Made by a program: the position numbers and the translations under genes
In this document: positions 59,344 through 64,000 of the stretch, one piece after another
How the letters are laid out: every line of letters starts with the position of its first letter
Position numbering within the stretch: position 1 is the stretch's first letter
Notes under the pieces: generated by a model
Databases searched by the model: none
The model's input: only the letters and a program-made list of their open reading frames with translations
What the model was told of the DNA's origin: nothing
DNA from: Cellulosimicrobium cellulans
Lineage (GTDB): Bacteria > Actinomycetota > Actinomycetes > Actinomycetales > Cellulomonadaceae
DNA: 64,000 nucleotides
Direction: 5' to 3'
Assembly (NCBI RefSeq): GCF_016907755.1
Contig: NZ_JAFBCN010000001.1
Location: 2,418,001-2,482,000, forward strand

Positions 59344-59350
59344 CCGCACG

Positions 59351-59356
59351 ATCGTA
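59351..59356 (-). promoter_or_regulatory. -10 box TACGAT, leaderless promoter of the recQ gene
   Basis: On the minus strand TACGAT is followed by 7 nt and then the GTG at 59343, with no ribosome-binding site. A nearer in-frame GTG at 59349 is too close to the box to be included in the transcript. Confidence 0.5.
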
Positions 59357-59395
59357 GGCGCACCCGCCGACGCTCGGGTCGTCGTGCACAGGCTG

Positions 59396-59428
59396 CGGCT
59401 CGCGAACCCGGCACGGGTTCGCGAGCCG
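59396..59428 (-). terminator. Terminator after the alcohol dehydrogenase gene
   Basis: A perfect 15-bp stem (59396-59410 with 59414-59428), loop GCA, 22 nt past the adhP stop on the minus strand and upstream of the recQ promoter. Confidence 0.75.
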
Positions 59429-59450
59429 CCGTGACGGACCGCGTGGACGC

Positions 59451-60482
59451 TCAGGAGCGCATGTCCATCACGACACGACCGTCGATCCTGCCCTCCTCCA
59501 TCTCGGAGAAGATCGCGTTGATGTCGTCGAGCGGTCGCACCGTGTACGTCGGGCTGATCTTCCCGCGCGCGAAGAAGTCGAGCGCCTCCGCCATGTCCTT
59601 GCGCGTCCCGACGATCGACCCGCGCACGGTCAGCCCGAAGAGCACGGTCGTGAAGATGTCGAGCGGGAACTTCTCCGGCGGGAGGCCGACGAGCGAGACC
59701 GTGCCCCCGCGGCGCAGCGCGCCGACCGCCTGGGGGAAGGCGTGCGCGTTGACGGCGGTCACGAGGGCGCCGTGGACGCCGCCGCCCGTCTGCTCCTGGA
59801 TCTCGGCCGCGGCGTCGGGCGACGTGGCCGCGTTGACCGTGACCTCCGCGCCGTGCTTGCGCGCGAGCGCGAGCTTCTCGTCGTCCACGTCCACCGCGGC
59901 GACCCGGCGGCCCATCGCGACCGCGTACTGGACCGCGATGTGCCCGAGGCCGCCGATGCCGGAGATCAGCACCCACTCGCCGGGCTGGGTGTCCGTGACC
60001 TTGAGCCCCTTGTAGACGGTGACGCCGGCGCACAGGATCGGGCCGACGGCGGAGAGGTCGACACCGTCGGGCACCACCGGGCAGTAGCGCGAGTCGACGA
60101 GCATGTACTGGCCGAACGAGCCGTCGACCGAGTAGCCGCCGTTCTTCTGGTTGGGGCACAGGGTCTCCCAGCCCGTCTCGCAGTACTCGCACTCGCCGCA
60201 CGCGCTCCACAGCCACGCGTTCCCGACCGTGTCGCCGACCCGGACGCGGGTCACCTGGTCGCCGACGGCGACGACGGTCCCGACCCCCTCGTGGCCGGGC
60301 ACGAACGGGGGAGCGGGCTTGACCGGCCAGTCGCCGTGCGCGGCGTGCAGGTCCGTGTGGCAGACGCCGGTGTAGTCGACCCGGACGAGCGCCTCGTGGG
60401 GCCCGGGCGACGGGACCTCGACCTCGTCGACGCTGAGGGGGTCCGTGAAGGAGTGGACGACGGCGGCACGCATGGTGGGCAT
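59451..60482 (-). CDS. adhP: Zinc-dependent alcohol dehydrogenase, AdhP type
   Basis: Interconverts primary alcohols and aldehydes with NAD(H), probably ethanol/acetaldehyde. The 343-residue MDR enzyme has the catalytic zinc cysteine in TGVCHTDLHAAHGDW, GHEGVGTVVAVG, the structural zinc cysteines in CGECEYCETGWETLC, the substrate region LCAGVTVYKGLK and the Rossmann motif ISGIGGLGHIAVQYA. The C-terminal RIDGRVVMDM end is typical of AdhP. ATG 60482 is preceded by GAGGTGATCGTC; the longer frame to 61190 is an artefact. Paired with ldh in this window, it fits a fermentative capacity. Confidence 0.93.
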   Translation of the reverse strand: MPTMRAAVVHSFTDPLSVDEVEVPSPGPHEALVRVDYTGVCHTDLHAAHGDWPVKPAPPFVPGHEGVGTVVAVGDQVTRVRVGDTVGNAWLWSACGECEYCETGWETLCPNQKNGGYSVDGSFGQYMLVDSRYCPVVPDGVDLSAVGPILCAGVTVYKGLKVTDTQPGEWVLISGIGGLGHIAVQYAVAMGRRVAAVDVDDEKLALARKHGAEVTVNAATSPDAAAEIQEQTGGGVHGALVTAVNAHAFPQAVGALRRGGTVSLVGLPPEKFPLDIFTTVLFGLTVRGSIVGTRKDMAEALDFFARGKISPTYTVRPLDDINAIFSEMEEGRIDGRVVMDMRS

Positions 60483-60601
60483 GACGATCACCTCGGATCC
60501 TCGGGGAGAGTGGCGGCCGGACCGTGCCGGCGGTCCCGCCTCGTCCTCGACGCTACGCGTGCGGGCACCCGTCGTCGCGGCGAGGGGGCGGTCTGGACGA
60601 C

Positions 60602-61033
60602 TCACGACCCTGCGGCTCGCGACCTTCGCCTCTCCACCACGAGGGCGAGCGTCCCGGCGACCACGACGACCCACTCGCTCACCGCGGCGAGCACCTGCTG
60701 CGTCCCGCCCACGGTCTCGTTCACGCCGAAGAAGCCCACGGTCGCCGAGAGGTAGAACGCGGCGAGGGTCAGCGCCCCGAAGCCGACCGCGCCGAGGAGC
60801 GGGAGCCAGTGCCGCCACACGAGGACGAGAAGGCCGAGGACGAGCCCCGCGACGGCGTTGAGCGCGAAGAGCGGGCCGACGACGTCGATGTCGCGGTAGC
60901 CCTCGACGAAAAGCACGAGGTGGACGTCGGCGGAGAGCAGCAGTCCGGCGGCGGTCAGGCCACGCAGGACCCATGCGCCCAGCGCACGTCCTTCCCGGAG
61001 GGGCGGGGTCGGCGGCCCCGTGGTCTTGGACAT
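60602..61033 (-). CDS. Small integral membrane protein, four predicted helices
   Basis: A 143-residue protein with four transmembrane helices (about 23-45, 50-72, 77-97 and 115-135) and a basic C-terminal end. Sequences such as ADVHLVLFVEGYRD and FALNAVAGLVLGLLVLVW recur in actinobacterial envelope proteins of unknown function; I do not recognise a named family. GGAGGAG lies 6 nt before ATG 61033. It diverges from the Rieske lipoprotein gene across a 147-bp gap, a common arrangement for envelope redox pairs, but any link is speculative. Confidence 0.75.
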   Translation of the reverse strand: MSKTTGPPTPPLREGRALGAWVLRGLTAAGLLLSADVHLVLFVEGYRDIDVVGPLFALNAVAGLVLGLLVLVWRHWLPLLGAVGFGALTLAAFYLSATVGFFGVNETVGGTQQVLAAVSEWVVVVAGTLALVVERRRSRAAGS

Positions 61034-61180
61034 CGTCGTCTCCTCCGCTCGCGCGGTCGGGGCGCGGGCTCCTGCACCCCGGTGCTTCAATGGAACCGCC
61101 GACGGCGGCGTCTCGCGCGCCGGGCGACCAGGACGGGTCGACGGGCTCGTCCGTCCACGCACCGCGCAAGGAGGCCGGAC

Positions 61181-61693
61181 ATGGACGCACCGCACCCCGC
61201 GGTCCCCGCCGAGGACACCCTGCGGTCCGAACCCGTCCCGCGCGGCCCGCTCGGAGCCACGCGGCGCGTCGTCCTGGCCGGGTCGGGAGCGGGTGCCGCG
61301 CTCGCCCTGCTCGCCGCGTGCGGTGGCGAGCCGTCGGGGACGACGGACGGAGGCACGAGCGGCGCCGGCGGTTCCGGGGGCGGCGAGGCCGTCGTCGAGC
61401 CGGGACAGGCGCTCGCGAGCGCCGACGACGTCCCGGTCGGCGGGGCGCTCGCGGTCACCGTCGACGGCGCCCCGCTGCTCGTCACGCAGCCCGAGGAGGG
61501 CACGTTCGCGGCCTTCAGCGCCATCTGCACCCATCAGGGGTGCACGGTCGCGCCCGGGGACGGCGAGCTCCTCTGCCCGTGCCACGCGTCTCGGTACGAC
61601 CTGGCGACCGGCGCGGTGCTGGGCGGCCCCGCGCCGTCGCCCCTGCCCGAGGTGCCCGTGACGGTCGACGGCGGCGAGGTCACCTCGGCCTGA
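61181..61693 (+). CDS. Rieske [2Fe-2S] lipoprotein with twin-arginine-like signal
   Basis: A 170-residue exported iron-sulfur protein. TRRVVLAGSGAGAALALLAACGG is a signal peptide with twin arginines and a lipobox (LAAC, lipid-modified Cys), followed by a Gly/Ser/Thr linker. The Rieske domain carries cluster ligands in CTHQGC and CPCHASRYDLATG (two Cys, two His). It is a stand-alone Rieske protein, not a cytochrome bc1 subunit: no long anchor helix and no neighbouring quinol-oxidase genes. It may pass electrons to an extracytoplasmic partner. LspA, encoded at 47078, would process such lipoproteins. GGAGGCC precedes ATG 61181. Confidence 0.88.
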   Translation: MDAPHPAVPAEDTLRSEPVPRGPLGATRRVVLAGSGAGAALALLAACGGEPSGTTDGGTSGAGGSGGGEAVVEPGQALASADDVPVGGALAVTVDGAPLLVTQPEEGTFAAFSAICTHQGCTVAPGDGELLCPCHASRYDLATGAVLGGPAPSPLPEVPVTVDGGEVTSA

Positions 61694-61784
61694 GCGGCGG
61701 CCGGCCCCGCACGGTCCGGGTGGTGGCGTGAGGCGCCGCTGCCCGCGTGCCGGACGTCACGGACGTCGGTGCGCGCACGGTTCG

Positions 61785-61790
61785 TAGACT
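61785..61790 (+). promoter_or_regulatory. -10 box TAGACT, leaderless promoter of hisC
   Basis: TAGACT ends exactly 6 nt before the hisC GTG at 61797 with no ribosome-binding site. Confidence 0.65.
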
Positions 61791-61796
61791 GTCCGG

Positions 61797-62960
61797 GTGA
61801 CCCCACCCTCCGTCGCGGGACGGCCCCTGCTCCCGCTGCGCCCCGAGCTCGCCGGCGTCGAGCCGTACGGCGCGCCCCAGCTCGACGTCCCGGTCCTGCT
61901 CAACGTCAACGAGAACCCGCACGCGCCGAGCGAGGCCGTCGTCGCGACGATCGCCCAGGCCGTGCGCGACGCCGCCGCCGGCCTCAACCGCTACCCCGAC
62001 CGCGACTTCCTCGGGCTGCGGGCCGACCTCGCGGCGTACCTGGGCACGGAGTCCGGCGTCGTGCTGGGCGCCGAGCAGCTCTGGGCGGCCAACGGGTCGA
62101 ACGAGATCATGCTCCACGTGCTGCAGGCGTTCGGCGGCCCGGGCCGCACCGCGGTGTCGTTCGCGCCCACGTACTCGATGTACCCGGAGTACGCGCGCGA
62201 CACCCACACGGCGTGGGTCGTGGGACGGCGGGCCGAGGACTTCACGCTCGACCCGGAGCACGTGCGCGACGTGATCGCGCGCGAGCAGCCCTCGGTCGTC
62301 CTGGTCGCGAGCCCCAACAACCCGACCGGGACGGCGCTGCCTGCCGCGACCGTCGAGGCGGTGTGCGAGGCGGCGCTCGCGGTCCGCGTCCCGCTCGCCG
62401 ACGGGCGCGAGGCACCTGCGGTCGTCGTCGTGGACGAGGCGTACGGGGAGTTCCGCCGTGCCGGCACGCCCTCGGCGCTCGAGCTGCTCGACCGGTACCC
62501 GAACCTCGCCGTGACGCGCACGATGTCCAAGGCGTTCGCGCTCGCGGGCGCCCGGGTGGGCTACCTCGCGGCGTCGCGCGAGCTCGTCGACGCGCTCCGG
62601 GTCGTCCGGCTCCCGTACCACCTGTCGGCCGTGACCCAGGCGGTCGCCCGCGCGGCCCTCTCGCACTCGGCGGAGCTGCTCGCGCAGGTCTCGGCGCTGC
62701 GCGAGCGCCGTGACGAGACCGTCGCGTGGCTGCGCTCGCTCCGGCACCCGGACGGGCGCGCGCTCGCGGTCGCGGAGTCCGACGCGAACTTCGTCCTGTT
62801 CGGCACGTTCGACGACCGGCACGCGGTCTGGGCGGGCCTGTTGGAGCGGGGCGTGCTCATCCGGGAGACTGGTCCCGACGGCTGGCTGCGGGTGTCGATC
62901 GGCACCGGCGAGGAGATGCGGGCCTTCCGACAGGCCCTCGTGGAGGTGGCAGGACTGTGA
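61797..62960 (+). CDS. hisC: Histidinol-phosphate aminotransferase
   Basis: PLP enzyme that converts imidazole acetol phosphate to histidinol phosphate. The 387-residue protein shows [16 protein letters not shown]-like N-terminus ([13 protein letters not shown]), [54 protein letters not shown] and the PLP lysine Lys245 in [20 protein letters not shown] 61797 is fixed by the leaderless promoter. Its stop overlaps hisB (GTGA). Confidence 0.95.
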   Translation: MTPPSVAGRPLLPLRPELAGVEPYGAPQLDVPVLLNVNENPHAPSEAVVATIAQAVRDAAAGLNRYPDRDFLGLRADLAAYLGTESGVVLGAEQLWAANGSNEIMLHVLQAFGGPGRTAVSFAPTYSMYPEYARDTHTAWVVGRRAEDFTLDPEHVRDVIAREQPSVVLVASPNNPTGTALPAATVEAVCEAALAVRVPLADGREAPAVVVVDEAYGEFRRAGTPSALELLDRYPNLAVTRTMSKAFALAGARVGYLAASRELVDALRVVRLPYHLSAVTQAVARAALSHSAELLAQVSALRERRDETVAWLRSLRHPDGRALAVAESDANFVLFGTFDDRHAVWAGLLERGVLIRETGPDGWLRVSIGTGEEMRAFRQALVEVAGL

Positions 62961-63556
62961 AGCGCACCGCGCGCATCGAGCGCGCGACGTCCGAGTCGAG
63001 CGTGCTCGTCGAGCTCGACCTCGACGGCACGGGACGGACGGAGATCTCGACGACCGTCCCGTTCTACGACCACATGCTCACGGCGCTGGGCAAGCACTCG
63101 CTCATCGACCTCAAGGTCGTCGCGACGGGCGACACGCACATCGACGCGCACCACACCGTCGAGGACGTGGCGATCACGATCGGCGAGGCGCTGCGCGTCG
63201 CGCTGGGCGACAAGGTCGGCATCGGCCGCTTCGGCGACGCGACCGTGCCCCTCGACGAGGCGCTCGCGCTCGCCGTCGTGGACGTGTCCGGGCGCCCGTA
63301 CCTGGTGCACTCGGGCGAGCCCGAGGGACAGGAGTACCACCTCATCGGCGGGCACTTCACGGGGTCGCTCACGCGGCACGTGCTGGAGTCGATCGCGCAC
63401 CACGCGGGGATCTGCATCCACGTGCGCGTCCTCGCGGGCCGGGACCCGCACCACATCGTCGAGGCGCAGTTCAAGGCGCTCGCGCGCGCGCTGCGCGCCG
63501 CGGTCGCGCCGGACCCGCGCGTCGAGGGCGTCCCGTCCACGAAGGGAGCCCTGTGA
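62957..63556 (+). CDS. hisB: Imidazoleglycerol-phosphate dehydratase
   Basis: Dehydrates imidazoleglycerol phosphate to imidazole acetol phosphate. The 199-residue monofunctional enzyme has [16 protein letters not shown], the metal motifs [11 protein letters not shown] and [14 protein letters not shown], and the C-terminal [18 protein letters not shown]. The histidine-rich DHM, HHTVED and HH motifs bind Mn. GTG 62957 overlaps the hisC stop and its stop overlaps the following gene. Confidence 0.97.
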   Translation: MKRTARIERATSESSVLVELDLDGTGRTEISTTVPFYDHMLTALGKHSLIDLKVVATGDTHIDAHHTVEDVAITIGEALRVALGDKVGIGRFGDATVPLDEALALAVVDVSGRPYLVHSGEPEGQEYHLIGGHFTGSLTRHVLESIAHHAGICIHVRVLAGRDPHHIVEAQFKALARALRAAVAPDPRVEGVPSTKGAL

Positions 63557-64000
63557 GCACGCACGACGACGACGCGCTGGACGGCATCGAGATCCCGGAC
63601 GACCTCTCGTCCCTGACGGGACCCGCGCGGCCGGACCTCGTCGCGCTCATCACGCAGATCGCCGGGGCCGAGCCGCTCGCCGCGGCGTGCTCGCTCGCGC
63701 AGGTCGAGGCCGACGTCGTGCCGACCGACGTGGGCGCCGTCGCGGTGCTGCGTGACACGGCCGGCGACGCGCCCGCGCGCGCCGCCGCCGCGCTGACCAC
63801 CCTGGTCAAGGGCGTGCCGCTCGTGCTCGTCGTGCGCAGCGGCGAGCAGCTCAGCATGACGCGCTGGGCCGACGGCGCGGCGGGCGACCAGCTCGCCCCG
63901 GGCCTCGTGCTCGGCGGCGCGCCCGAGGCGCTCGAGGACCTGCTCACCGGCACGACGGCGCTCGCCGACCTGGACGGGGTCGTCGCGAGCTCGTCCATCT
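63553..64000 (+). CDS. Conserved hypothetical protein in the his operon, C-terminus beyond the window
   Basis: The first 149 codons of a gene whose GTG overlaps the hisB stop (GTGA). The sequence ([58 protein letters not shown]) is soluble and Ala/Leu/Val-rich with no motif I can assign to an enzyme. Genes of this kind sit between hisB and hisH in other Micrococcales. It is co-transcribed with hisC-hisB, but no role in histidine synthesis is established. It is not HisH or HisA. Confidence 0.65.
   Translation, partial: MSTHDDDALDGIEIPDDLSSLTGPARPDLVALITQIAGAEPLAAACSLAQVEADVVPTDVGAVAVLRDTAGDAPARAAAALTTLVKGVPLVLVVRSGEQLSMTRWADGAAGDQLAPGLVLGGAPEALEDLLTGTTALADLDGVVASSSI

Noticed and set aside
60483-61190. 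N-terminal extension of the alcohol dehydrogenase ORF to 579 residues
   Set aside because: The extra residues are low-complexity and antisense to the start of the Rieske gene; ATG 60482 gives the full MDR fold.
1-64000. CRISPR arrays, tRNA/rRNA genes, insertion sequences, prophage or attachment sites
   Set aside because: No regularly spaced repeats, no cloverleaf sequences, no transposase or integrase motifs and no terminal inverted repeats were seen.

Overview
The window is a contiguous piece of chromosome from a very GC-rich actinobacterium. GTG starts are common, many genes overlap at ATGA or GTGA junctions, and nearly every codon ends in G or C. Gene content and order (hflX, dinG-like, ldh, lexA, nrdR; dinB, DUF3040, mraZ and the complete dcw cluster to sepF, yggT and divIVA; lspA, rluD, dnaE, hisD; hisC-hisB) point to Micrococcales, probably the Cellulomonadaceae/Promicromonosporaceae neighbourhood (Cellulomonas, Cellulosimicrobium or Isoptericola type). 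The MurE substrate motif is DDPH, not the meso-DAP-type DNPR, which fits lysine- or ornithine-based peptidoglycan and supports this placement. I see no tRNA, rRNA, insertion sequence, prophage or CRISPR array, so this is mostly core genome.

Layout. 1-5.2 kb: partial RsmC-like methyltransferase (minus), HflX, DinG-type helicase, L-lactate dehydrogenase. 5.3-7.7 kb: lexA, divergent from a small membrane LysM protein of the YneA/DivS cell-division-suppressor type across three LexA boxes; then a gene-free 429-bp stretch with a DtxR-like box, a promoter and a strong terminator (candidate small RNA); then nrdR. 7.8-13.4 kb: aldo/keto reductase, DUF5302, PPOX-family protein, serA and a HelD-type RNA-polymerase motor. 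13.6-17.1 kb: a signalling cassette of REC-PP2C phosphatase, CHASE3-like histidine kinase and stand-alone receiver. 17.2-19.8 kb: PAC2 protein, cold-shock protein, spermidine-synthase-like protein. 19.8-21.6 kb: an SOS-controlled HEPN-protein/dinB operon. 21.6-26.6 kb: DUF3040, and a minus-strand moxR-DUF58-transglutaminase operon.

26.9-46.4 kb is the division and cell-wall cluster: mraZ, rsmH, ftsL, ftsI, murE, murF, mraY, murD, ftsW, murG, murC, ftsQ, ftsZ, pgeF, sepF, yggT, divIVA. MraZ, with direct-repeat operators upstream, probably controls the front end. MurE/F/D/C, MraY and MurG build lipid II, FtsW/FtsI polymerise and cross-link septal wall, FtsQ/FtsL regulate them, and FtsZ, SepF and DivIVA position the machinery. 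Terminator-like hairpins after ftsI, near the pgeF start and after sepF, plus internal promoters before murE and ftsZ, split the cluster into several transcription units.

46.5-64 kb: a DksA-like protein with a degraded zinc finger, lspA, rluD, a GNAT gene, dnaE, a Nudix hydrolase, an F420/FMN-type PPOX protein, a HAD phosphatase, an S4 protein, hisD, a second GNAT gene, a RecQ helicase with a phosphoribosyltransferase-like C-terminus, a zinc alcohol dehydrogenase, a four-helix membrane protein, a Rieske lipoprotein, hisC, hisB and a truncated conserved gene.

A recurring feature is a TANNNT (-10) box ending 6-8 nt before an ATG/GTG with no Shine-Dalgarno sequence. This predicts leaderless mRNAs for about ten genes and for two tiny upstream ORFs.
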